From assembly GCF_017590215.1 (NCBI RefSeq), contig NZ_JAFFPK010000067.1, forward strand, positions 1-47,133: DNA of 47,133 nucleotides, given 5' to 3'. Below are positions 25,446 to 33,778 of this stretch, one piece after another. The notes under the pieces were generated by a model. It did not search any database. It was not told the origin of the DNA and worked only from the letters and a program-made list of their open reading frames with translations. This stretch comes from Clostridium sp. CCUG 7971 (GTDB lineage Bacteria > Bacillota > Clostridia > Peptostreptococcales > Peptostreptococcaceae). The translations under genes and the position numbers were made by a program. Numbering within the stretch: the first letter of the stretch is position 1; each line of letters starts with the position of its first letter.

Positions 25446-25478
25446 AGTGAACTCTAAAATTAGAGTTCACTTTTTTTG
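25446..25478 (+). terminator. Terminator of the ugl-PTS operon
   Basis: AGTGAACTCTAA (25446-25457), loop AA, TTAGAGTTCACT (25460-25471), then a run of T. Confidence 0.9.
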
Positions 25479-25568
25479 CATAAATAGGGACTTCCTTTAA
25501 TAAAATTTATAAAGAAATAATTTGTACATATTTGGTATAAACAAAATGAATTTTAGGAGGAAGTTTCA

Positions 25569-26309
25569 ATGATAATGATGGTACTTACTAAAAAGAAACT
25601 AAAGAAGATAATTACAGTAGCAATAATAGTTATAGTAGCCTTAGTAGGTATAATATTTATGGCAACTAAAGGAAACATTAAGCCTACATTTAAATTATTT
25701 AACAGTGCAGAGTTACCATATACTCAAGGTACAAAAAAAAATAGCGGATACGTTGCATTAACTTGTAATGTAGACCTAGGTTGGGAAACAGAGTATGTAG
25801 AGGGAATACTTAAAGCACTAGAAAAAGAAGATGTTAAAATATCTTTTAATGTAACTGGTAGATGGGCAGAAAAAAATCAAGACATGCTTTTAAAGATTAA
25901 AGAACAGGGGCATACAATAGGTAATCATGGACATAAACATCTAGATTATGCAAATTTATCCTATGAAGAAAATCTAGATCAAATAAAAACTTCTAAAAAA
26001 ATAATAGAAGATATAATCAAGGAAGATACAAAATTCTTCCAAGCTCCATCTGGTTCTTTTGGAGACGCAACAATGAAGGCAGCAAAAGAAGTAGGTTATA
26101 CATGCTTTAAATGGGATATAGATACAATAGACTGGCAAAATAGGAAAGAACCAGAAGTAATAGTAGAAAGGGTAAGAAAAAAAGATATGAAAGATGGGAG
26201 TATAATATTAATGCATCCTACATATGCAACAATGGAAGGTATAGATGATATTATAAAAATAGTAAGAGATAATGGTTTTAAACCGGGTAGCTTAAATGAT
26301 ATATTTTAA
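25569..26309 (+). CDS. ylxY: Membrane-anchored polysaccharide deacetylase-like protein (YlxY/PdaB type)
   Basis: The 246-residue protein has an N-terminal membrane anchor (about residues 15-32) and a NodB homology domain. Motifs include VALTCNVDLGWETEYVEGIL (65-84 region), KISFNVTGRWAEKN, the histidine motif HTIGNHGHKHLDY, FFQAPSGSFGDATM, FKWDIDTIDWQN and SIILMHPT. The usual TFDD metal/base pair is replaced by T65-C-N67-V-D69, as seen in sporulation-type relatives, so deacetylase activity is uncertain. In Bacillus ylxY lies between pnp and mlpA; here it still precedes mlpA but is separated from pnp by the sugar locus. AGGAGGAA precedes the ATG; ATG 25575 and 25578 are alternatives. Confidence 0.85.
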   Translation: MIMMVLTKKKLKKIITVAIIVIVALVGIIFMATKGNIKPTFKLFNSAELPYTQGTKKNSGYVALTCNVDLGWETEYVEGILKALEKEDVKISFNVTGRWAEKNQDMLLKIKEQGHTIGNHGHKHLDYANLSYEENLDQIKTSKKIIEDIIKEDTKFFQAPSGSFGDATMKAAKEVGYTCFKWDIDTIDWQNRKEPEVIVERVRKKDMKDGSIILMHPTYATMEGIDDIIKIVRDNGFKPGSLNDIF

Positions 26310-26455
26310 GTGATTTAACCTTATACGTTTATAAATTAGGGGAATAGTTGAATAAAAAATGCTTCTAACTTATAATTGAATACATGTATATTTAAAAAAG
26401 TTACGATTAAGATAAAATTAAGCTGATATAAAGACGATATAAATGGAGGTTGAGT

Positions 26456-27697
26456 ATGTACAAAACGCATAAATTAGATAACGGACTTACTATAATAGGA
26501 GAGGAAATACCTTACCTTAAATCTATTTCTTTAGGGGTTTGGATAAATGCAGGATCTAGAATAGAAGATGAAAAAATAAGTGGAATATCTCACTTTATAG
26601 AACATATGCTATTTAAAGGGACAAAGCATAGAACATCAAAAGAAATCGCTAGTGAAATAGATAATTTAGGCGGACAAATAAACGCATTTACAAGTAAAGA
26701 GTGTACATGCTACTATGTTAAGCTATTAGATTCACATATAGATATTGGAATAGATATACTTAGTGATATGGTATTAAATCCATTGTTTGATGAAAAGGAT
26801 ATTGAAAAAGAAAGATCAGTAATAATTGAAGAACTAAAAATGTATGAAGACTCACCAGAGGACTTAGCATATGATTTATTAACAGAAAATATATATGTAA
26901 ACAATCCTCTTGGAATGAATATAATAGGAACAACGAAGTCTTTAGATGAAATAAATCAAAAAGATTTATTAAATTACTTTAATAAATACTATGTACCTAA
27001 TAATGCTGTAATATCTATATCTGGGAATTTTGACTTTGATGAAATGGTTAATAAAATAGAAGATAAATTTAACTTATGGAAACAAAAAGAAGTTAGTGTA
27101 GAGGTAGAAAAAGCAGAATTTAACCCTTGCTTTATAGCTAAAAATAAAGATACAGAACAAGTAAATATAGCGATAAGTCTAGAAGCTGTACCATCAGAAA
27201 ATACAGAAGAAGTTTATGCATTGGCGGTTATAAATACTGTATTTGGCGGTAGTATAAGTTCTAGGTTATTCCAAAAAATTAGAGAGGAACAAGGCTTAGT
27301 TTACTCAATATACTCAACTCAAACTTTATATAAAAAGTGTGGAGAACTAGGTATATTTGCAAGCATGGGACTTGATAACTTAAAAGAAGTATATGAATCA
27401 ATTATAGAAGAAATAAAAAATATGAGAGAAAATTATTTAACAGAAAAAGAAATTGAAGAAAGTAAAGAACAGCTTAAGGGAAGTTATATATTAGGTTTAG
27501 AAAGTACGAGTAGCAGAATGATGGCATTTGGAAAAGCTATGTTACTAAATAAAAATGTAAGAACTACTGATGATATATTAAAATGCATAGACAATGTCAA
27601 CAGCGAGATGGTAAACAAAGTAATAGATAAAATATTTAATGTAGATAAACTAGGCGTATGTATCGTAGGTAGAGGTGTAGAGGATATTAAATTATAG
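26456..27697 (+). CDS. mlpA: M16-family zinc metallopeptidase (MlpA/YmxG type)
   Basis: The 413-residue protein is an inverzincin: LGVWINAGSRIED, the inverted zinc motif HFIEH at 46-50 and the distal glutamates in VIIEELKMYED (around 125-126). The C-terminal M16 domain has GGSISSRLFQKIREEQGLVYS with the conserved R/Y pair. It resembles mitochondrial processing peptidase subunits; in B. subtilis the homologue lies in the same place and is not essential. GGAGGT at 26445-26450 selects ATG 26456 over the in-frame TTG 26450. ymxH follows 39 bp later. Confidence 0.95.
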   Translation: MYKTHKLDNGLTIIGEEIPYLKSISLGVWINAGSRIEDEKISGISHFIEHMLFKGTKHRTSKEIASEIDNLGGQINAFTSKECTCYYVKLLDSHIDIGIDILSDMVLNPLFDEKDIEKERSVIIEELKMYEDSPEDLAYDLLTENIYVNNPLGMNIIGTTKSLDEINQKDLLNYFNKYYVPNNAVISISGNFDFDEMVNKIEDKFNLWKQKEVSVEVEKAEFNPCFIAKNKDTEQVNIAISLEAVPSENTEEVYALAVINTVFGGSISSRLFQKIREEQGLVYSIYSTQTLYKKCGELGIFASMGLDNLKEVYESIIEEIKNMRENYLTEKEIEESKEQLKGSYILGLESTSSRMMAFGKAMLLNKNVRTTDDILKCIDNVNSEMVNKVIDKIFNVDKLGVCIVGRGVEDIKL

Positions 27698-27736
27698 TGA
27701 TTTACTATTTAATAGATAAAAATTGGGGGGATAAAC

Positions 27737-27982
27737 ATGAATTTATCTGAAATAGCAGGTAAAGAAATAGTTAACCTAGTAACAGGGGAAAGACTAGGTG
27801 TAATTGGAGAATGTGACCTTATATTAGATGAGACTACGGGAGAAATACTTGCCCTTTTAGTACCAAGAGAAAGAGGATTTTTTGGAATTAAAAAAGATAA
27901 ATCAACACTAGAAGTACCATGGAGAAATGTTAGAAAGATAGGAAACGACATGATAATAATAGAATATGATGGTGTTTACTAG
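27737..27982 (+). CDS. ymxH: YlmC/YmxH-family PRC-barrel protein
   Basis: The 81-residue protein has a PRC-barrel-like beta fold: SEIAGKEIVNLVTGERLGVI, CDLILDETTGEILALLVP and VPWRNVRKIGNDMIIIEYD. The family is widespread in spore-forming Firmicutes and is annotated as sporulation-associated; its biochemical role is not known. It keeps the Bacillus position after mlpA. The dipicolinate synthase genes that follow it in Bacillus are absent, and dapG comes next after 11 bp. GGGGGG precedes the ATG. Confidence 0.9.
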   Translation: MNLSEIAGKEIVNLVTGERLGVIGECDLILDETTGEILALLVPRERGFFGIKKDKSTLEVPWRNVRKIGNDMIIIEYDGVY

Positions 27983-27993
27983 GAGGCTTATAT

Positions 27994-29214
27994 ATGGGGA
28001 TTTTAGTTCAGAAATTCGGAGGTACATCAGTTGAATCCTATGAAAAAATGAATGAGGTTTGCAAAATAGTAAAGTCGTACAAAGAAAAAGATAAAAATCT
28101 AGAATTAGTAGTAGTTGTATCAGCAATGGGAAGAAAAGGTGCACCTTATGCTACTGATACTCTTATAGGTTTGTGTAAAGAAATAGAGGTAGAACCACAA
28201 AAAAGAGAACTAGATATCTTAATGTCTTGTGGTGAGATAATATCTGGAACAATACTTGTTAATATGCTTAAATCACAAAATATAGATGCAGTTTTTTTAA
28301 CTGGAGCTCAAGCAGGAATTATAACTAGTGATGATTTTTCAAATGCAAAAATACTAGATATAAATCCTACTAGAATAATAAATGAGCTTGAGAAGAAAAA
28401 AGTAGTTGTAATAGCAGGCTTTCAAGGTGCGACAGAGGATGGAGAAATAACTACACTTGGAAGAGGTGGTAGTGATACTTCAGCTGTTGCAATAGGAAAA
28501 GCTCTAGATTGTGATATAGTTGAAATATATACAGATGTAGATGGTATAATGACAGCAGACCCTAGAGTTGAGCCAGGGGCTAAAGTTTTAAAATGTATAG
28601 ATTATGAAGAAGTATTTCAAATGGCAGATAAAGGTTCAAAAGTAATTCACCCAAGAGCAGTACAACTTGCCAAAAGTGGAAATATAACTTTGGCTATAAA
28701 AAATACGCTAAACCCAGCCTGTGAAGGAACTAAAATTTGTCTAGAATGTGACAATAAAAATTGTAAAAAATCTTATGAGAAAAATTTTAATTTTATGGCT
28801 ACAGTAGCCAATAAAGATAAAATAGCTCAAGTAAAAATAAAAGCAAAAGAAGATGTGTTTATAAATATAATAAATGAACTAGGAAAAAATAATATAAGCA
28901 TAGATATGATAAACTTTTTTATAGACGAAAAAATATTTATCATAGACGAAGAAAATATAAACAGCTTAGAAGAGACATTAAATAAATTTGAGGTAGAATA
29001 TGAAATAAATAAAGGTTTATCAAAAGTAACCTTAATATGTTCAAACATGACAGGAATACCTGGTATAATGTCTAGGGTAGTAAGTTCACTTGCAAAATCT
29101 AAAATAGATTTACTTCAGACATCTGATTCAAATATGACAATATCTTGCTTAGTGAATAAACAAGATATGTCAAGCGCAGTTCATGCAATTCATAATGAAT
29201 TTTACCTAAAATAG
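27994..29214 (+). CDS. dapG: Aspartokinase (DapG/LysC type) with a Cys-rich linker
   Basis: The 406-residue enzyme begins with VQKFGGTSV, the aspartokinase P-site motif. ITTLGRGGSDTSAVAIGKAL and EIYTDVDGIMTADPRV are the remaining kinase motifs (about 1-235). Two ACT domains lie at about 265-400 (FMATVANKDKIAQVKI; VTLICSNMTGIPGIMSRVVS). It phosphorylates L-aspartate in the first step towards lysine, diaminopimelate, threonine and methionine. The linker between kinase and ACT domains contains Cys243, Cys249, Cys252 and Cys257 (C-x5-C-x2-C-x4-C), which I do not associate with standard aspartokinases. AGGAGG precedes the start; the gene follows ymxH by 11 bp. Confidence 0.95.
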   Translation: MGILVQKFGGTSVESYEKMNEVCKIVKSYKEKDKNLELVVVVSAMGRKGAPYATDTLIGLCKEIEVEPQKRELDILMSCGEIISGTILVNMLKSQNIDAVFLTGAQAGIITSDDFSNAKILDINPTRIINELEKKKVVVIAGFQGATEDGEITTLGRGGSDTSAVAIGKALDCDIVEIYTDVDGIMTADPRVEPGAKVLKCIDYEEVFQMADKGSKVIHPRAVQLAKSGNITLAIKNTLNPACEGTKICLECDNKNCKKSYEKNFNFMATVANKDKIAQVKIKAKEDVFINIINELGKNNISIDMINFFIDEKIFIIDEENINSLEETLNKFEVEYEINKGLSKVTLICSNMTGIPGIMSRVVSSLAKSKIDLLQTSDSNMTISCLVNKQDMSSAVHAIHNEFYLK

Positions 29215-29227
29215 AATATAGATAATA

Positions 29228-29338
29228 AATACTCCTCTTAAAATATGCATATTATAAAAAGTAGTAACGTTCGTATAACGAATTTTTTATGATATTTTTG
29301 GAAATAATAATCCTAAAGCATATTTTGAGAGGAGTATT
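29228..29338 (+). repeat. Large inverted repeat sequestering the tepA Shine-Dalgarno
   Basis: A 21-nt arm at 29228-29248 (AATACTCCTCTTAAAATATG + C) is complementary to 29318-29338, with one G-U pair and no other mismatch. A second nested stem pairs 29249-29260 with 29284-29295 (11 of 12 Watson-Crick, one G-U), and a central CGTT/AACG hairpin sits at 29268-29280. The 3' arm contains GAGAGGAGT, the tepA ribosome binding site. It could be an RNA switch, a dapG terminator/attenuator or the relic of a small palindromic element. Confidence 0.75.
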
Positions 29339-29342
29339 ACAT

Positions 29343-30158
29343 ATGAACTACTATGAAGAGAACAACTTCAATAATAATATAAACATGCCAAATCTTGATG
29401 GGAGTAAAAATAAAGATAAAACTAAAAGCAAACAAGTAAAAAGTGAGGCTGAAAATAATCCAGTTCCAGAAAGTGAAGAAATACAGAATATAAAACAAAT
29501 GGGAGTGCCTAATATGCCTCCACAGCCTACTAAAGATATACAATGTATAACTATAATAGGAGAAATAGAAGGTCACTTTATAGGTAATCCGCAAAAGAAA
29601 GCTACTAAATATGAACATATAATACCAATGCTTTATTCAATAGAAGAAAGCCCTGAGATAAAAGGGGTACTAATAGTATTAAATACAGTAGGCGGAGATG
29701 TTGAAGCAGGATTAGCTATGGCAGAACTTATAAATTCTACATCTAAAAAAGTAGTAACTTTAGTACTTGGAGGAAGTCACAGTATAGGAGTTCCACTTGC
29801 TACAGCTGGAGATTATTCTTTTATAGCACCAACAGCTACAATGATAGTACATCCAATTAGAACTAATGGATTAGTAATTGGTGTTAATGAAACTTTTGAA
29901 TATTTCAAGAAAATGCAAGAGAGAATAGTTGATTTTATTACTAGAACATCAAATATAGAAAGAGAAACGCTTATAAAAATTATGCACTCAAAGGATGAAC
30001 TTGTAAGCGATGTAGGTAGTGTTCTTATAGGAAAAGAAGCTGTTGAATGTGGTCTTATAGATGAAGTTGGAGGGTTAAAAGAAGCTTTATCTAAATTAAG
30101 AGAACTAATAAAAGAATCTAATGAAACAACAAATAGCAATAGTGACGAAAATAAATAA
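29343..30158 (+). CDS. tepA: TepA/ClpP-class serine protease (translocation-enhancing protein family)
   Basis: The 271-residue protein has a hydrophilic Asn/Lys-rich N-terminus (about 1-65) and a ClpP/crotonase-fold protease domain: VLIVLNTVGGDVEAGLAMA, LVLGGSHSIGVPLATAGD with the nucleophile-position Ser147, and TATMIVHPIRTNG with His170. The ORF is open to 29289, but ATG 29343 sits the right distance from AGAGGAGT. TepA-like proteins were linked to protein export or signal-peptide processing in Bacillus and are distinct from ClpP itself. It lies before ftsK exactly as in Bacillus. The Shine-Dalgarno is inside the large inverted repeat. Confidence 0.92.
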   Translation: MNYYEENNFNNNINMPNLDGSKNKDKTKSKQVKSEAENNPVPESEEIQNIKQMGVPNMPPQPTKDIQCITIIGEIEGHFIGNPQKKATKYEHIIPMLYSIEESPEIKGVLIVLNTVGGDVEAGLAMAELINSTSKKVVTLVLGGSHSIGVPLATAGDYSFIAPTATMIVHPIRTNGLVIGVNETFEYFKKMQERIVDFITRTSNIERETLIKIMHSKDELVSDVGSVLIGKEAVECGLIDEVGGLKEALSKLRELIKESNETTNSNSDENK

Positions 30159-30206
30159 GATTTGTTCAAATAATGTATTATATGATATAATTAAAAAATA
30201 TAGATT

Positions 30207-30238
30207 AAAGTGTTAGTGTTAAGGCATTAACACTTTTT
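30207..30238 (+). terminator. tepA terminator
   Basis: AAAGTGTTA (30207-30215) pairs with TAACACTTT (30228-30236), followed by TTG. An alternative inner pairing GTGTTA/TAACAC is possible because GTGTTA is directly repeated. Confidence 0.75.
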
Positions 30239-30350
30239 GCTATGGTCTAGATAATTAAATTTTAAATATTATAATTAGTTAACTATAGAGATATTTTTTA
30301 TTAGATATAGTTGATTATATGAAACTGTAAAAAAATAAGAGGTGAGATTG

Positions 30351-32717
30351 ATGGCTAAGAAAAAAAAGAGCAAAAAGAAAGATAATAAACTAAGCTTTAA
30401 TGCAGAATATCACAACCTAGTAACCATATTTGTAGGTATATTTTTATTATATAGTTTAAATTCAAGTTCAATGGGTTTGATAGGAAACATAATGCAATCA
30501 TTATTTAAAGGTCTATTTGGGTCTCTTTCAATTGCTATACCATTTATAGTAATTGCAACAGGGATACTTGGATTCTTTGATGGAAATGAGTATATATACA
30601 GGCTTAAACATACTAAAGTATATTATGCAGGTATAGCGTTTATATTTGTATTTTATGGGCTTATGAATGCTAGAAACCTTCCAGTTGATAGTCCACTAAG
30701 TCCAGAAATGTTAAAACCGGTTATGCAAATGGGGGTAAATGGTGAAGGTTGTGGACTGATAGCAACTACAATAACTTACTATTTAAGTAAAATATTTGGT
30801 ATAACAGGTAGTTGGTTAATAAGTGTATTTGCGCTTATAATAACTGTTATGTTTACATTTAATATATCTATAAAGGATGTAATGTCAAATGTAGCTAGTA
30901 AAAATAACAGTAACAAAGATTTAAGTTTTAAGGATCGAGTTTTAAATATGAAACAATCTGCAATAGACATGATAACTGATGAAGTTGATGAAAATACAGT
31001 TGTTAAAAAAGAAGGCAAGTTAAAGAATTTTATGTCTAAGAAAAAGGCAGAAAAAGTCGAAGAAGCAGTTATGGATTATAATGAAGACGTTAATGATAAA
31101 ACTATAAAGATAGTAGGATTTAACAAAGCAGAAGATGAGTATTTAGAAATATTAGAAGGAACTCAAAGTATGTCTGAGCTAGAGGTACTAAAAGGACTTC
31201 AAGATATTAAAGAAGAACCTAAAGAAAAGCAAAAATCAAATAATTTAAACAATGATATACAAAAGACTCAACCAATAAATGTTAAATCAGAAGCAACATA
31301 TGAAAATTATAAAATACCAAGTGTTGAGATTTTAAATAAAGTTGATAAAAAAACTGATGATAATGGTAGAAAGAAAGTGTTAAAAAATGCATCTTTACTT
31401 GAAAAGACATTATCTGACTTTGGAGTTGAAGCAAAAGTTAATCAAGTTACAGTTGGACCTACTATAACTAGATATGAAATACAGCCAAGCCCAGGAGTTA
31501 AAGTTAGTAAAATAGTAAATTTAACGGATGATATAGCTTTAAGCTTAGCGGCAAAAAGTATAAGAATAGAAGCTCCAATACCAGGTAAAAGTGCAATAGG
31601 TATAGAAGTTCCAAATGAAGAAGCACAAATGGTAGGGCTTAGAGATGTTATTGAAAGTGATGAATTTAAAAAGTTTGATTCTCCATTAGCTATGGCTTTA
31701 GGTAAAGATATAAGTGGAAAACCAATTATAGGTGATATAGGAAAAATGCCTCATTTACTTATAGCAGGGTCAACTGGTTCTGGAAAAAGTGTTTGTGTAA
31801 ATACTTTAATAAATAGTATATTATACAAAGCTAAACCTGATGAAGTTAAGTTTTTACTTATAGACCCTAAGGTTGTTGAACTTGCAAGTTATAACGGAAT
31901 ACCACACTTATTAATACCAGTAGTTACAGATCCGAAAAAAGCAGCAAATGCACTTAATTGGGCAGTTGTTGAAATGAATAGAAGATATAAATTATTTGCA
32001 GACACTCAAGTAAAAGATATAACAAGTTACAATGAAAAGGCGGAAGAAAAACTTCCAAAGATTGTAATAATAATAGACGAGCTTGCTGACTTAATGATGG
32101 CAAGTGCAAATGATGTTGAAGATTATATTTGTAGATTGGCACAAATGGCAAGAGCTGCAGGTATGCATTTAATAGTTGCAACGCAAAGGCCTTCAGTTGA
32201 TGTTATAACAGGTGTTATAAAAGCAAATATACCATCAAGAATTGCTTTTGCAGTCTCATCTCAGACAGACTCAAGAACTATACTTGATATGGGTGGAGCA
32301 GAAAAATTACTTGGTAAAGGTGATATGTTATTCTACCCATTAGGTGCAGCGAAACCCGTAAGACTTCAAGGGGCATTTATATCAGAAAATGAGTCGGAAA
32401 AAATTATAGACTACGTGAAGAGCCAAGTAAGGGAAGAAGTTAAATATGAAGATACTATAATGGAAACTATATCTAAAGCTAATATATCTAAATCAAGTGA
32501 TGAAGATGAATTATTAAACCAAGCTATAGAGTTTGTAGTTGAAAGTGGTCAAGGATCAGCATCTATGCTACAAAGAAAATTTAAAATAGGATTTAATAGA
32601 GCAGCAAGACTTATAGACTCTATGGAAGAACGTGGAATTGTTGGTAAAAGCGAAGGAAGTAAACCTAGAAAGGTATTAATGAGCAAACAAGACTTACAAA
32701 ATTTAGAAGGTGAATAA
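30351..32717 (+). CDS. ftsK: DNA translocase FtsK/SpoIIIE
   Basis: The 788-residue protein starts with a basic tail (MAKKKKSKKK), then about four membrane helices (roughly 25-175), a charged linker, and the motor. The motor includes GPTITRYEIQPSPGVKVSKI, Walker A GSTGSGKS at 473-480, KFLLIDPKVVELASYNGIPH, Walker B IVIIIDELADLMM and ATQRPSVDVITGVIKANIPS. The C-terminal gamma winged helix (GQGSASMLQRKFKIGFNRAA) recognises polar DNA guide sequences. It moves chromosome through the division or sporulation septum. AGAGGTGA selects ATG 30351; an in-frame GTG at 30342 is inside the Shine-Dalgarno. Confidence 0.97.
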   Translation: MAKKKKSKKKDNKLSFNAEYHNLVTIFVGIFLLYSLNSSSMGLIGNIMQSLFKGLFGSLSIAIPFIVIATGILGFFDGNEYIYRLKHTKVYYAGIAFIFVFYGLMNARNLPVDSPLSPEMLKPVMQMGVNGEGCGLIATTITYYLSKIFGITGSWLISVFALIITVMFTFNISIKDVMSNVASKNNSNKDLSFKDRVLNMKQSAIDMITDEVDENTVVKKEGKLKNFMSKKKAEKVEEAVMDYNEDVNDKTIKIVGFNKAEDEYLEILEGTQSMSELEVLKGLQDIKEEPKEKQKSNNLNNDIQKTQPINVKSEATYENYKIPSVEILNKVDKKTDDNGRKKVLKNASLLEKTLSDFGVEAKVNQVTVGPTITRYEIQPSPGVKVSKIVNLTDDIALSLAAKSIRIEAPIPGKSAIGIEVPNEEAQMVGLRDVIESDEFKKFDSPLAMALGKDISGKPIIGDIGKMPHLLIAGSTGSGKSVCVNTLINSILYKAKPDEVKFLLIDPKVVELASYNGIPHLLIPVVTDPKKAANALNWAVVEMNRRYKLFADTQVKDITSYNEKAEEKLPKIVIIIDELADLMMASANDVEDYICRLAQMARAAGMHLIVATQRPSVDVITGVIKANIPSRIAFAVSSQTDSRTILDMGGAEKLLGKGDMLFYPLGAAKPVRLQGAFISENESEKIIDYVKSQVREEVKYEDTIMETISKANISKSSDEDELLNQAIEFVVESGQGSASMLQRKFKIGFNRAARLIDSMEERGIVGKSEGSKPRKVLMSKQDLQNLEGE

Positions 32718-32719
32718 AA

Positions 32720-33778
32720 TTGAAAACAATAAAGGTAGAGGATGCATTAGTACTTAAAAATGCAATATTTATAGATGTAAGAACTGAATCAGAACATAAA
32801 GAAGATAATATACTAAATGCATTTAATATGCCATTATTTAAAGATAATGAACACAATGAAGTAGGAACTATATATAAGATGCAAGGAAAGCATGAAGCTA
32901 TCCAAAGAGGATTTGAGTATGTAACATATAAGTTAAAAGATATATATATGCAAGTAACATCATTTGCAGGAGAGTATGATAATATAGTTGTATATTGTGC
33001 TAGAGGTGGGATGAGAAGTGGGTCTATAGTTAATCTACTATCATCTCTAGGGATAAATGTCTACCAACTTGAAGGTGGATATAAAGCATACCGAAACTAT
33101 GTATTAAACTATTTACAAAATATAATGGACACTAAAAACTTTGTAGTAGTACATGGTTTAACTGGAGCAGGAAAAACAGATTTACTAAAGATGTTAGAAG
33201 AAAAAAATATAGATAATATTGACTTAGAAGGGATAGCTAAAAATAGTGGGTCTACTTTTGGATTTATAACTTTTGACGAAAAACCACCATCTCAAAAGCA
33301 TTTTGAGACTAAAATCTTTGAAAATTTATTTTTCTCAACTACTGACTATGTGTTTATAGAAAGTGAAAGTAAAAGAGTAGGACATGTATTAATACCTAAT
33401 GAAATTTATGATGCAATAGTTAGAGATGGATATCATTTGCTTTTAGAATGTAGTTTAGAAAATAGGGTTAAAAGATTATGCAGAGATTATATATATGGTA
33501 AAGATAGTGAAAATGTAGAAGTACTAAAGACGTGTATATCTAAGTTTAGAAAAAGACTTGGTAATAATAAAGTAGATGAGTATATAAATTTATTAGATGA
33601 AGGTAAATATGAAGAACTTGTAGAAAAGTATTTAGTAGAATACTATGATCCTCTATATTTACATTCAGTTAAGAAGTATACTTACAATAAAGTTATAAAT
33701 TTTGATAATATGGAAAAAGCTTTAGAAGAAGCAATGACATTTCATAAAGCAGCAACAAAAGGAGAGATACAATGTTAA
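32720..33778 (+). CDS. mnmH: tRNA 2-selenouridine synthase MnmH (SelU)
   Basis: The 352-residue protein starts at TTG behind AAGGTGAA, two bases after ftsK ends. It is a rhodanese domain (IFIDVRTESEHKEDNI; IVVYCARGGMRSGSIV with the active Cys93) fused to a P-loop domain (VVHGLTGAGKTDLL, GLTGAGKT at 146-153), followed by GSTFGFITFDEKPPSQKHFE, diagnostic of MnmH. It replaces the sulfur of 2-thiouridine at tRNA position 34 by selenium through a geranylated intermediate, using selenophosphate. It therefore predicts a selD gene elsewhere. It overlaps rimO by 7 bp. Confidence 0.94.
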   Translation: MKTIKVEDALVLKNAIFIDVRTESEHKEDNILNAFNMPLFKDNEHNEVGTIYKMQGKHEAIQRGFEYVTYKLKDIYMQVTSFAGEYDNIVVYCARGGMRSGSIVNLLSSLGINVYQLEGGYKAYRNYVLNYLQNIMDTKNFVVVHGLTGAGKTDLLKMLEEKNIDNIDLEGIAKNSGSTFGFITFDEKPPSQKHFETKIFENLFFSTTDYVFIESESKRVGHVLIPNEIYDAIVRDGYHLLLECSLENRVKRLCRDYIYGKDSENVEVLKTCISKFRKRLGNNKVDEYINLLDEGKYEELVEKYLVEYYDPLYLHSVKKYTYNKVINFDNMEKALEEAMTFHKAATKGEIQC

